Assembly: GCF_024758505.1 (NCBI RefSeq)
Contig: NZ_CP077970.1
Coordinates: forward strand, 6,138,001-6,202,000
Source: Bradyrhizobium arachidis
GTDB lineage: Bacteria; Pseudomonadota; Alphaproteobacteria; Rhizobiales; Xanthobacteraceae
Reading direction: 5' to 3'
DNA: 64,000 nt
Positions within the stretch are counted from its first letter, which is position 1; each line of letters begins with the position of its first letter. Under the pieces are notes generated by a model that searched no databases, was not told the DNA's origin, and saw only the letters and a program-made list of their open reading frames with translations. Of the stretch, positions 23,552 to 31,103 are shown piece after piece. A program made the position numbers and the translations under genes.

Positions 23552-24178
23552 GTGCCAAAGCTTTTGCACCTCTCCTGCTCGCCGCGCGCCGACTCCGAGT
23601 CGAGCGCCGGCGCGCGAATCTTCCTTGACGGCTTCCGCCAGGCGCATCCCGACTGGGATATCGACGTCATGGATCTCTGGCGGGAACGGATGCCGGAGTT
23701 TGTCGGTCCCATCGTCGAGGCCAAATATGCCCGCATGAAGGGCCAGGCCTTCAACGATCCGCAACGCGACAGCTTTGCCGAGGCCGAGCGCATGGCGCTG
23801 CGGTTCTCACTGGCTGATCGCGTGCTGATCTCGACGCCGATGTGGAATTTTGGCATCCCCTATAAGCTGAAGCAGTGGTTCGACGTGATCATCCAGCCCG
23901 GCCTCACGTTCCGGTTCGATCCGGCACAGGGTTACTTTCCGCTGCTGAAGGATCGCCCGACCTTGGTGATCCTCGCCTCCGGCGGCGATTTTTCTACCGG
24001 CATGAACCGCGGCCGCATCGACATGGCAACGCCTTACTTGCGGGAAGCGCTGCGCTTCATCGGCGTCAGCAGCGTCAGTTTTGTGCCGATCGGCCCGACC
24101 GCAGGGCCTACCGAGCCGATCCGCACCGCGCGTGACAGCGCCCATCACCGTCTCGCCGATCTGGCGAAGCGGTTCTGA
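23552..24178 (+). CDS. FMN-dependent NADH-azoreductase/NAD(P)H oxidoreductase family protein
   Basis: A 208-residue flavodoxin-fold protein starting with GTG at 23552, six bases after the fusion gene. It shows HLSCSPRADSES near the N-terminus (phosphate-binding loop for FMN) and the family motif STPMWNFGIPYKLKQWFDVI near residue 95, typical of AzoR/AcpD enzymes. These reduce quinones, azo compounds or nitro groups with NAD(P)H. It is the last gene of the 18-gene run; the following gene is convergent and only 3 bases away. The ribosome site is weak, suggesting coupling to the upstream gene. Confidence 0.88.
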   Translation: MPKLLHLSCSPRADSESSAGARIFLDGFRQAHPDWDIDVMDLWRERMPEFVGPIVEAKYARMKGQAFNDPQRDSFAEAERMALRFSLADRVLISTPMWNFGIPYKLKQWFDVIIQPGLTFRFDPAQGYFPLLKDRPTLVILASGGDFSTGMNRGRIDMATPYLREALRFIGVSSVSFVPIGPTAGPTEPIRTARDSAHHRLADLAKRF

Positions 24179-24181
24179 TCC

Positions 24182-25159
24182 CTACGCCCCCGTCCTCGCT
24201 TTTCGTGCAGCAATCTGCTGAAGCGCCCAGCGTGCGTTCTTGCGCACGTCGGGATCGGGATCGTCGGCGATCACCGCCAGGAATGCCTCGCCGTCGGCAT
24301 GGGCGATCTCACCGAGTGCCGCGGCGGCTTCCTTGCGCAAGTTTGCCTGCTCATGGGTCATGCAGTTGCCGATCGGGCGCACCGCGCGCTCGATCTTCAT
24401 TCTGCCGAGGCTGCGGATCGCCTTCAGCCGCACCTGCCAGAACTCGTCAGCAAGGCAGGCAATCAGTTGATCGGCGGCGATCGCACCATTGACGTTGAGC
24501 CCGAGCGTTTCCGCCGCCATTTCGCGGACCATCCAGTCGTTGTCCTTCAGCGCGCGGGTGATCGTCTCTGCCGCCGGCTTCATCTGCGAAAAGGCGAGCG
24601 CACTCACCGCCGCGCGCCGCACATGGGCATCGGGATCGTGGATCAGCGCTGTCAGCGCCGGAATCGACTCTTCCAGCTTCAGGAAGCCGATGACACCGAT
24701 CGCCTGCACGCGCACGGCCGCGTCCGAGTCCTGCAGCGCTTCCAGCGCCGGCTTCAGCGTGTCCTTGCGGCGCAGCTCCTTCAACGCACGCAGCGCTCCC
24801 ATGCGGACGAAGGCGTGGCCGTGCTTGACCAGTGGCAGGATGATTTCGGCGCACGCAGGATCCTTGAACTCGGCCATGCTGTCGGCGGCAGCCCCTGCCA
24901 CGATCCTTTCGGGGTCGACCAGCAGCCTGACCAGCGCGCCCGCGGCCTCCGGCCCGTCGAACTCGCCGAGTGCCATTGCGACCTGCTGACGCACGCCGGC
25001 ATCGGGATCGGACACCATGTTGGCGAGATGACCGACCGCGGCGGGATCGCCGGAATGGCCGAGCGCAATGATCGCGACGCGGCGCTCGGCGGGATCGGCG
25101 GCCTGCAGACGCTCGTCGGCATCTTCGAGGTCGTCATAGGACTCGAACGGGCTCGACAT
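24182..25159 (-). CDS. HEAT-repeat protein
   Basis: A 325-residue protein built almost entirely of PBS-lyase-type HEAT repeats of about 31 residues: units such as VGHLANMVSDPDAGVRQQVAMALGE and IPALTALIHDPDAHVRRAAVSALAF recur about nine times. Such alpha-solenoids mediate protein contacts or chaperone cofactor enzymes. The start at 25159 follows GAGGTAG and lies 2 bases after the ferredoxin stop codon, so the protein is co-translated with the ferredoxin and the flavoprotein and may be their assembly factor. That role is inferred from position. Confidence 0.88.
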   Translation of the reverse strand: MSSPFESYDDLEDADERLQAADPAERRVAIIALGHSGDPAAVGHLANMVSDPDAGVRQQVAMALGEFDGPEAAGALVRLLVDPERIVAGAAADSMAEFKDPACAEIILPLVKHGHAFVRMGALRALKELRRKDTLKPALEALQDSDAAVRVQAIGVIGFLKLEESIPALTALIHDPDAHVRRAAVSALAFSQMKPAAETITRALKDNDWMVREMAAETLGLNVNGAIAADQLIACLADEFWQVRLKAIRSLGRMKIERAVRPIGNCMTHEQANLRKEAAAALGEIAHADGEAFLAVIADDPDPDVRKNARWALQQIAARKARTGA

Positions 25160-25161
25160 GA

Positions 25162-25395
25162 CTACCTCAACAGATAGGGAATGTTGACGGTGACGGCGCC
25201 GGTCGGGCAGTCCGCTTCGCAGGGCATGCAGTACCAGCACTCGTCATAAGCCATGTAGGCTTTTCCGGTCATGTCGCTGATGCGGAGCACGTCGAGCGGA
25301 CAGACGTCGACGCACACCGTGCAGCCCTTGTCCGCGATGCACTTTTCATCGTCCACGACCACCGGAACCGATGTCTGATATGAAGCGAGAGGCAT
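25162..25395 (-). CDS. 2[4Fe-4S] ferredoxin-type protein (short AprB-like)
   Basis: A 77-residue protein with two [4Fe-4S] motifs: Cys 19, 25, 28 and 32, then Cys 53, 56, 59 and 63. The first motif has a five-residue spacer between its first two cysteines instead of two, and the second is CWYCMPCEADCP. This pattern resembles the iron-sulfur domain of adenylylsulfate reductase subunit B, but the protein lacks AprB's long C-terminal arm. Located directly after the AprA/FrdA-like gene, it is the probable electron carrier of that flavoprotein. Confidence 0.92.
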   Translation of the reverse strand: MPLASYQTSVPVVVDDEKCIADKGCTVCVDVCPLDVLRISDMTGKAYMAYDECWYCMPCEADCPTGAVTVNIPYLLR

Positions 25396-25429
25396 CGTTG
25401 ATCTCCTGTTGCTTGCTGTTGGCGGTGGA

Positions 25430-27172
25430 TCAGGCTGTGGCGCGAATGCGCTGCTTGTCGTAGAGATCCTTCTCGTCGTCGGCGATCGGCACGACGTATG
25501 GTTCGACCGCGCGCTTCTCGCTGGTCATCTTGCCGTCCTGCTTGCTCAGCAGCGTATGGCAGAACCAGTTCTCGTTGTCCTTCTCCGGAAAATCCGTGCG
25601 CCAGTGATAGAGGCCCCAGCGGCTCTCCTCGCGGTAGAGCGAGGCATGGGCGGCCATGTCGGCGCAATCCATGATCGACTGCACCTCGAGCGCACGAAGC
25701 AGCTCGTGTGCATTGCGCGCGATCATGCGCTCCTGCATGTCCTCCCGCACCTCGGCGAGACGGCGCATGCCGAGCTCGTATTTGCGCGTCACCTTCGGCG
25801 GCTGGAGATAGTCGTTGACCAGGCGGCGGGCCTTGTACTCGATCTGGTTCGGCGGAATGCCGTCCTCACGCGTGGTCGGCGCCATCACACGGTCGCGCTC
25901 CCTTGCCACCTCCTGCGCGTCGAACTCTGCAAAGTCGTGGCTGTCGGCAAACTCCATCGCGTCGATACCGGCGACCGAGCCGTTGGTGAAGGCACCGAGC
26001 ATGTAATTGTGCGGCACGCTCGCCATGTCGCCGGCGGCATAGAGGCCCGGCACGGTTGTGCGGGCATTGTCGTCGACAAACACGCCCGAGGCGCTGTGGC
26101 CGGAGCAGAAGCCGATCTCGGAGATGTGCATCTCGATCGACTCGCTGCGATAATCGACCCCGCGCCCCTGCTGGAACAGGCCGCGCGTCGGCCGCTCCAC
26201 CTTGTGCAGCGTCGATTCGATCTCCTCGATCGTGTTGGGGTGGAGATGCTTGAGCTGGAGGAACACCGGACCCTTGCCGGACAGCAACTCGTTGTAGAAC
26301 TCCAGCATCATCTGGCCGGACCAGTAATCGCATTCGATGAAGCGCGAGCCCTCATTGTTCGCGGTATAGGCGCCAAAGGGACCGGCAACGTAGGCGCAAG
26401 CCGGGCCGTTATAGTCCTTGATCAGCGGGTTGATCTGGAAGCACTCGAGGTTCGCGAGCGCTGCACCGGCGTGATAGGCCATCGCATAGCCGTCGCCGGA
26501 ATTGGCGGCGTTCTCATAGGTGCCAAACATGTAGCCGGATGTCGGCAAGCCCAAGCGGCCGGCGGCACCCATGCAGAGGATCACGGCCTTGGCCTTGATC
26601 ACGAGCATCTCGGCGGTACGGGTATTGACCGAGATCGCGCCGGCAATGCGCCCGTCGCCGGACTTCAAGAGCCGCGTCGCCATGTAGCGGTTGGAGATCA
26701 GGATGCGGGCGCGGCGAAGCTGGCGATACAGCGCCTTCTTCACGGTCTCGCCATTCGGCATCGGCAGAACATAGGTGCCGATGTGGTGAACCTTCTTCAC
26801 GGCGTAATCGCCGTTCTCGTTCTTCAGGAAGCGGATGCCGAAGCTGTCGAGCTCCTCGATGATCTCAAAGCAGTTCTGGGCGTATTTATAGACCGCCTTC
26901 TGATCGACGATGCCGTCATTGGCGATCGTGATCTCTTTCGTATACTGCTCGGGCGTCGCGTAGCCGGGGATGACGGCGTTGTTCAATCCGTCCATGCCCA
27001 TCGAGATCGCGCCGGAGCGCTTGACGTTGGCCTTTTCGAGCAGGACGACATTGGCCTTCGGGTTCTTCAGTTTTGCCTTCAACGCCGCCATCGGGCCGGC
27101 CGTGCCACCGCCGATGACCAGCACGTCGCAGGAAACCTCGGAAAGTCCGTCGACGATCTGATCTAGTGCCAT
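25430..27172 (-). CDS. AprA/FrdA-like FAD flavoprotein (adenylylsulfate reductase/fumarate reductase family)
   Basis: A 580-residue flavoprotein starting at the ATG at 27172 after AGGAGCAAGCG. The FAD-binding site is VLVIGGGTAGPMAAL at residues about 18-32. The segment RSGAISMGMDGLNNAV lacks the His that covalently binds FAD in SdhA/FrdA, as in AprA, whose FAD is non-covalent. Further family landmarks are CMGAAGRLGLPTSGY and GLYAAGDMASVPHNYMLGA. With the AprB-like ferredoxin it could form a two-subunit redox enzyme acting on sulfite/APS or on another small acid. The reaction is not certain. A longer open frame upstream (to 27349) is not family-like. Confidence 0.88.
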   Translation of the reverse strand: MALDQIVDGLSEVSCDVLVIGGGTAGPMAALKAKLKNPKANVVLLEKANVKRSGAISMGMDGLNNAVIPGYATPEQYTKEITIANDGIVDQKAVYKYAQNCFEIIEELDSFGIRFLKNENGDYAVKKVHHIGTYVLPMPNGETVKKALYRQLRRARILISNRYMATRLLKSGDGRIAGAISVNTRTAEMLVIKAKAVILCMGAAGRLGLPTSGYMFGTYENAANSGDGYAMAYHAGAALANLECFQINPLIKDYNGPACAYVAGPFGAYTANNEGSRFIECDYWSGQMMLEFYNELLSGKGPVFLQLKHLHPNTIEEIESTLHKVERPTRGLFQQGRGVDYRSESIEMHISEIGFCSGHSASGVFVDDNARTTVPGLYAAGDMASVPHNYMLGAFTNGSVAGIDAMEFADSHDFAEFDAQEVARERDRVMAPTTREDGIPPNQIEYKARRLVNDYLQPPKVTRKYELGMRRLAEVREDMQERMIARNAHELLRALEVQSIMDCADMAAHASLYREESRWGLYHWRTDFPEKDNENWFCHTLLSKQDGKMTSEKRAVEPYVVPIADDEKDLYDKQRIRATA

Positions 27173-27244
27173 CGCTTGCTCCTGGTTCGCCGGCGCGATC
27201 CGGCGCCTTTGCATCAGATTTGTTGAGGGGAGTTTCCGGCGATA

Positions 27245-27256
27245 GCAATTAGTTGT
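27245..27256. promoter_or_regulatory. Candidate operator, ATTAGTTG motif (GCAATTAGTTGT)
   Basis: A near-palindromic 12-mer located 73 bases upstream of the flavoprotein start. Related sites stand at 28199, 28248 and 29585, all in intergenic DNA of the same module, which suggests a common regulator. Confidence 0.5.
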
Positions 27257-27335
27257 CGCCGGAAGAGAATTGCTGCTCTTTGGTTCATTTGCCCAAACCG
27301 CAGCCGCTCGATTGACCGCGGCGTGAGCAAATGGC

Positions 27336-28109
27336 TCAGCGCTCGACAAACGCCTTTTCGATCACGAAGTGGCCGGGCTGGCTGTGATTGCCTTCTGCAA
27401 AACCGCGCGCCGTGAACATCGCGTGTAGCTCTTCCAGCATCGCGGGGCTGCCGCACAGCATGATGCGATCGGTGTCCCTGTCGAGCGGAGGCTGCCCGAT
27501 ATCGGCAAAGAGCTGACCCTGCTCGATCAGATCGGTGATGCGCCCGCGATTCCTGAAGGGTTCGCGTGTCACGGTCGGGTAGTAGACGAGCTTGTCCTTG
27601 ATCAGTGGACCGAAGAACTCGTGGCTCAGAAGGTTCTCGACGAGGTGTTCCCCATAGGCGAGTTCCGAGACCTGCCGGCAGCCATGCGCGAGCACGATGG
27701 CCTCAAAATTCTCGTAGACATCGGGGTCCTTGATCAGGCTCGCAAACGGCGCAAGGCCGGTCCCGGTCGAGAGAAGAAGCAGCCGTTTGCCCGGGAGCAG
27801 ATTGCCGGTGACCAGCGTGCCCGTGGCCTTGCGGCCGACCAGGATGATGTCGCCTTCCCTGATCTTCTGGAGCCGCGAGGTCAGGGGGCCGTCCGGCACC
27901 TTGATCGAGAAGAATTCGAGCGCCTCTTCGTGGTTGGCGCTGGCCATGCTGTAGGCCCGCATCAGCGGCTTGCCTTCGACCTCGAGGCCGATCATGGCGA
28001 ATTGGCCGTTCTGGAAGCGGAAGCCGGGATCGCGCGTCGCCGTGAAGGAGAACAGGGATTCTGTCCAGTGCTTCACCGACAGAACCGTTTCCTTCTGAAA
28101 GGCGCTCAT
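27336..28109 (-). CDS. fpr: Ferredoxin--NADP reductase
   Basis: A 257-residue protein, the usual length of bacterial Fpr. The chosen ATG at 28109 follows GAAGGAGAGACGG. The FAD motif is MRAYSMASANHEEALEFFS, followed by the phosphate-binding GPLTSRL, the NADP-binding LLLLSTGTGLAPFASLI and the C-terminal CGSPAMLEELH, with a final Glu-Arg. It transfers electrons between NADPH and ferredoxin, so it probably serves the AprB-like ferredoxin of the downstream operon on the same strand. It is divergent from the DUF971 gene. Confidence 0.93.
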   Translation of the reverse strand: MSAFQKETVLSVKHWTESLFSFTATRDPGFRFQNGQFAMIGLEVEGKPLMRAYSMASANHEEALEFFSIKVPDGPLTSRLQKIREGDIILVGRKATGTLVTGNLLPGKRLLLLSTGTGLAPFASLIKDPDVYENFEAIVLAHGCRQVSELAYGEHLVENLLSHEFFGPLIKDKLVYYPTVTREPFRNRGRITDLIEQGQLFADIGQPPLDRDTDRIMLCGSPAMLEELHAMFTARGFAEGNHSQPGHFVIEKAFVER

Positions 28110-28198
28110 CGTCCGTCTCTCCTTCGCCATGGCTTTCTCGATGCGGCGAAAGGTTTCGGAGAGACGGTCTTCTCGCAACGCCGAATTGCTTCTCTCGG

Positions 28199-28210
28199 TC
28201 GATTAGTTGC
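28199..28210 (+). promoter_or_regulatory. Candidate operator, TCGATTAGTTGC
   Basis: Located in the divergent region between fpr and the DUF971 gene. The identical 12-mer occurs in reverse orientation at 29585-29596, upstream of the ABC binding-protein gene. Confidence 0.5.
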
Positions 28211-28247
28211 GAAATATCGCTGCGATCAGTTCGCCAAGCGCCGTCAG

Positions 28248-28259
28248 GCAATTAGTTGC
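28248..28259 (+). promoter_or_regulatory. Candidate operator, GCAATTAGTTGC
   Basis: An imperfect palindrome (GCAA-TTAG-TTGC) in the fpr/DUF971 divergent region, 48 bases before the DUF971 start. It shares ATTAGTTG with the sites at 27245, 28199 and 29585. Confidence 0.5.
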
Positions 28260-28306
28260 TATCCGCGGCGCCACCTTGGTGCTTAGGAGGACGTCGGAGA
28301 ACCGTC

Positions 28307-28612
28307 ATGACCGTGACCGCATTGGTGGCACCGACCGTCGCTGGCTACGAGGCCAGCGCCGATCTCGCCGCGCTCGTCGTGCGCACCACACATGACGATC
28401 AACTCGAACTTGGTGCCGAGCAGCTTCGCCTGGCCTGCAAATGCGCCCACTGCACCCGCGCGCGCTTTGACGGCCGCTTCCCCGCGCGCTTTCCGGGCAT
28501 TGCGATCACCGACATCGGTGACCTCGGCTACGGGCTGAACATCTCGTTCTCGGACGGGCACAACCGGGGGATTTATCCGAAGCCGTATCTGCTGAGTCTG
28601 GCGGAACGCTGA
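28307..28612 (+). CDS. DUF971 family protein (gamma-butyrobetaine hydroxylase N-terminal-like)
   Basis: A 101-residue protein of the DUF971 family, also found as the N-terminal zinc-binding domain of gamma-butyrobetaine hydroxylases. The cysteine motif is LRLACKCAHC (Cys 44, 46 and 49), followed by the conserved GYGLNISFSDGHNRGIYP. DUF971 proteins are often linked to iron-sulfur or molybdenum cofactor genes, but the function is not settled. Divergent from fpr and under the same candidate operators, it may help assemble the Fe-S proteins of this module. Confidence 0.87.
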   Translation: MTVTALVAPTVAGYEASADLAALVVRTTHDDQLELGAEQLRLACKCAHCTRARFDGRFPARFPGIAITDIGDLGYGLNISFSDGHNRGIYPKPYLLSLAER

Positions 28613-28685
28613 TCCCACCCAAGCAGTCGTCCCGGCGAAAGCCAGGACCCCATTACCCCAGGGAGCAGTTGTGGCCCCTGCGCAT

Positions 28686-28702
28686 CTGGCACGAACATTG
28701 CT
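28686..28702 (+). promoter_or_regulatory. Sigma-54 (RpoN) -24/-12 promoter
   Basis: CTGGCACG-AACA-TTGCT matches the sigma-54 consensus YTGGCACG-N4-TTGCW at every defined position, with the GG and GC doublets 10 bases apart. The predicted transcription start is about 10-12 bases downstream, inside the 38-base leader of the Crp/Fnr gene. An upstream activator site was not identified. Confidence 0.7.
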
Positions 28703-28739
28703 GCTCTTTAGAACGATTTGAACGTTCCGGAGGCGGACA

Positions 28740-29516
28740 ATGCTGATGCAGGCGGCAAATGCGGTGCGCGGGGCTGTTCCCGCAACGGGCCGACCCGCAG
28801 GCAGCTCGTCGCTGCTCCTGACCGAAAACCAGCAGTCCATCGGCGGGCCGCCACCATTGATGGACAAGCTGACGCTGCGCGAGCGCGAGCTGGTGCTGAA
28901 ACAGGGCCGACGCAAGGTGCTCAACCGCGGCCAGACCCTGTTCAGCCAGGGCGGCCGCCACGACGGCATCTGGCTGATCGAGAGCGGCCGGATTCGTGTG
29001 TTCTACACCTCTCCGCTCGGGCGCGAGATCACGCTTGCCTATTGGCATGTCGGCAATTTCGTCGGCGGGCCCGAAGTGTTCGAGGGCACCCTGCATCAGT
29101 GGTCCGGCGTTGCATCCAGCAATTGCAGCGTCGTTCACCTGCCCGGAAAGGAGCTGCGCACGCTCGCGGCCGAAATCCCCAATCTTGCCATCGGCCTGAT
29201 CGAAGGCCTGACCTTCAAGGGCAAATGCTATTCGGCGCTGGCGCAGATGCTGGGAACGCGCTCGATCACCCAGCGCCTGGCGCATCTGCTGCTCCACCTC
29301 GTCGAGCTCTATGGCGTCGAGGACGCCGACGGCACCGTGATCGCGGCAGCCTTCACCCATGCCGACATCGCCCACATGGTCGGCGCCACCAGGCAGTGGG
29401 TGACCATCAGCCTGAAGCGGATGCAGGAAAAGGGAATCGTGCTCACCAAACGGTCCCAGATCGTGGTCTGCCGGCCCGACGTCCTGGAGGAGATGCGTGG
29501 CCAAGCCGGCGACTAA
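28740..29516 (+). CDS. Crp/Fnr-family transcriptional regulator
   Basis: A 258-residue regulator. Residues about 45-165 form the cyclic-nucleotide-binding-like beta roll (GIWLIESGRIRVFYTSPLGR). The C-terminal winged helix contains THADIAHMVGATRQWVTISL as recognition helix-turn-helix. There is no N-terminal FNR-type cysteine cluster, so it is not an obvious oxygen sensor. The start at 28740 follows CCGGAGGCGGACA, and a consensus sigma-54 promoter lies just upstream. Placed centrally in the module, it is the best candidate for binding the ATTAGTTG sites. Confidence 0.9.
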   Translation: MLMQAANAVRGAVPATGRPAGSSSLLLTENQQSIGGPPPLMDKLTLRERELVLKQGRRKVLNRGQTLFSQGGRHDGIWLIESGRIRVFYTSPLGREITLAYWHVGNFVGGPEVFEGTLHQWSGVASSNCSVVHLPGKELRTLAAEIPNLAIGLIEGLTFKGKCYSALAQMLGTRSITQRLAHLLLHLVELYGVEDADGTVIAAAFTHADIAHMVGATRQWVTISLKRMQEKGIVLTKRSQIVVCRPDVLEEMRGQAGD

Positions 29517-29584
29517 TGTCCATGCACATGCAAGTGGCTTTCAAGTGCAGGATTGCCCAAGGAGTATGCAATCACCTTTTCCCG

Positions 29585-29596
29585 GCAACTAATCGA
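29585..29596 (-). promoter_or_regulatory. Candidate operator, GCAACTAATCGA (reverse of the 28199 site)
   Basis: The reverse complement is identical to the 12-mer at 28199-28210. It lies 85 bases before the start of the ABC binding-protein gene, linking the transporter to the redox genes through a shared motif. Confidence 0.5.
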
Positions 29597-29681
29597 CTGC
29601 GGCGGTAAATCCGGGTTTGCCCCGCCGGCGCCCTCACCCAATCATGGCAGCCACAGCACATCCAACCGAATGAGGATGAGA

Positions 29682-31103
29682 ATGGTCCGCCATCTTCCAA
29701 CGCTCTCGATCGCGATGTCGGTGACGTCGCTCGCGCTTCTCCTCGCGCAGCCGGCGACGGCGGAAACGGTCACGATCGGCATCGGCACGCAGGACACGAC
29801 CACCAACACGGTGACCGCCGGCGTCGTCATCCGGCAACTCAAGCTCCTCGAAAAATACCTGCCGACATCAGGCAAATACGCCAACATCAAGTTCGAGATG
29901 GAGTGGCAGAACTTCACCTCCGGCCCGCCCGTCACCAATGCGATGATGGCTAACAAGCTTCAGATCGGCATGATGGGCGACTATCCGCTGATCGTGAACG
30001 GCTTCACCTTCGAGAGCAATCCGGAAAGCAAGAGCCGCCTGATCGGCATTGCCGCTTATAGCCTGTCCGGTTCCGGCAACGGCATGGTCGTGCACAAGGA
30101 CTCGTCCTACTACGATCTTGCCGATCTCAAGGGCAAGCTCGTCAGCGTGCCCTTCGGCTCCGCCGCGCACGGCATGGTGCTGAAGGCGTTGCAGGACCGC
30201 GGCTATCCCGCCGATTTCTTCCAGCTCGTGAGCCAGAGCCCCGAGGTCGGCTCGACCAATCTCCAGGAGAAGAAGATCGACGCGCATGCCGACTTCGTCC
30301 CCTTCGCCGAGCTGTTGCCGTTCCGTGGGTTTGCGCGAAAGATCTTTGACGGCGTCGAGACCAATCTGCCGACCTTCCACGGCATCGTCGTGCGCACCGA
30401 CTTTGCCGAAAAATACCCTGAAGTCGTCGTCGCCTACATGAAGGCGATCATCGCCGCCAACCAGTGGCTGCGCGACAATCCAAAGCTTGCGGCCGAAAAG
30501 ATCCAGGAATGGACCGGCATCAGCAAGGAGGTCGTCTACATCTTCCTGGGCCCCAGCGGCAACATGACCACCGATCCATCGATCAAGCCGGCGCTGATCG
30601 ATGCGGCCACCACCGACGTCAAGGTGCTGCAGAATCTCGGACGCATGAAGGAGTTCGATCCCAAGAAGTGGGTCGACGACAGCTACATCCGCAAGGCCTA
30701 TGCCGAGATGAAGCTCGACTATGACGCACAGCTTGCGAGCACGAAGAACTACGAGATCGCGGGCGAGGATGGCTTCTGCAAGAAGCCGATCGGCGATCCA
30801 CGCAAGGCGGGCGAAGTCTGGGTCGACGAGGCCGGCATCCTGCCCTTCGCAAGTGCCACCTGCACGCTCGGCGCCTATGCTGACTTCAAAGCCAAGGGCA
30901 AGAAGATCAACGTGACTTACGTCTTCGACACCTCCCGTGGCATCAAGCTGTTTGCCGACCAGGCCTTCTTCGCGGTCGGCGGCGACGAGATCGCACCGTT
31001 CCTCCTGAAGAAGGACGCCGAGACCTATGCGGCGAAAATCAGCGGCAAGGTGCTCGGCTTTGAGGACGCGGTGAAGTCGGCGGTCACCGGAGGCAAGACG
31101 TGA
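29682..31103 (+). CDS. ABC transporter substrate-binding protein (nitrate/sulfonate/taurine type) with NosL-like C-terminal domain
   Basis: A 473-residue exported protein. The ATG at 29682 follows TGAGGATGAGA and gives a signal peptide of about 28 residues ending in PATAE; ATGs at 29670 and 29676 are alternatives. The main body (about 30-350) is an NMT1/SsuA-type binding protein (MMANKLQIGMMGDYP, VSVPFGSAAHGMVLKAL). The last 110 residues are extra: they contain Cys 366 and Cys 394 and the segment FFAVGGDEIAPFLLKKDAE then KVLGFEDA, which resembles the copper-binding NosL lipoprotein. The permease and ATPase follow with 4-base overlaps. The likely ligand is a sulfonate, nitrate or related oxyanion. 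Confidence 0.88.
   Translation: MVRHLPTLSIAMSVTSLALLLAQPATAETVTIGIGTQDTTTNTVTAGVVIRQLKLLEKYLPTSGKYANIKFEMEWQNFTSGPPVTNAMMANKLQIGMMGDYPLIVNGFTFESNPESKSRLIGIAAYSLSGSGNGMVVHKDSSYYDLADLKGKLVSVPFGSAAHGMVLKALQDRGYPADFFQLVSQSPEVGSTNLQEKKIDAHADFVPFAELLPFRGFARKIFDGVETNLPTFHGIVVRTDFAEKYPEVVVAYMKAIIAANQWLRDNPKLAAEKIQEWTGISKEVVYIFLGPSGNMTTDPSIKPALIDAATTDVKVLQNLGRMKEFDPKKWVDDSYIRKAYAEMKLDYDAQLASTKNYEIAGEDGFCKKPIGDPRKAGEVWVDEAGILPFASATCTLGAYADFKAKGKKINVTYVFDTSRGIKLFADQAFFAVGGDEIAPFLLKKDAETYAAKISGKVLGFEDAVKSAVTGGKT

Noticed and set aside
21020..23764. A 914-residue open frame antisense to the lactonase and SMP-30 fusion genes
   Set aside because: No recognisable domain, no ribosome site, and it runs across several plus-strand genes with strong family motifs.
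28626..28660. A further dispersed repeat downstream of the DUF971 gene (GTCGTCCCGGCGAAAGCC and following bases)
   Set aside because: It resembles repeats I associate with Bradyrhizobium-type intergenic DNA, but only one copy is in this window and it lacks clear terminal arms, so it is not listed as a feature.
27269..28709. The 13-mer ATTGCTGCTCTTT occurring both at 27269 and at 28697 as a regulatory signal
   Set aside because: At 28697 it overlaps the -12 part of the sigma-54 promoter, but at 27269 there is no -24 element at the right spacing and its orientation relative to the gene is reversed. Probably chance.
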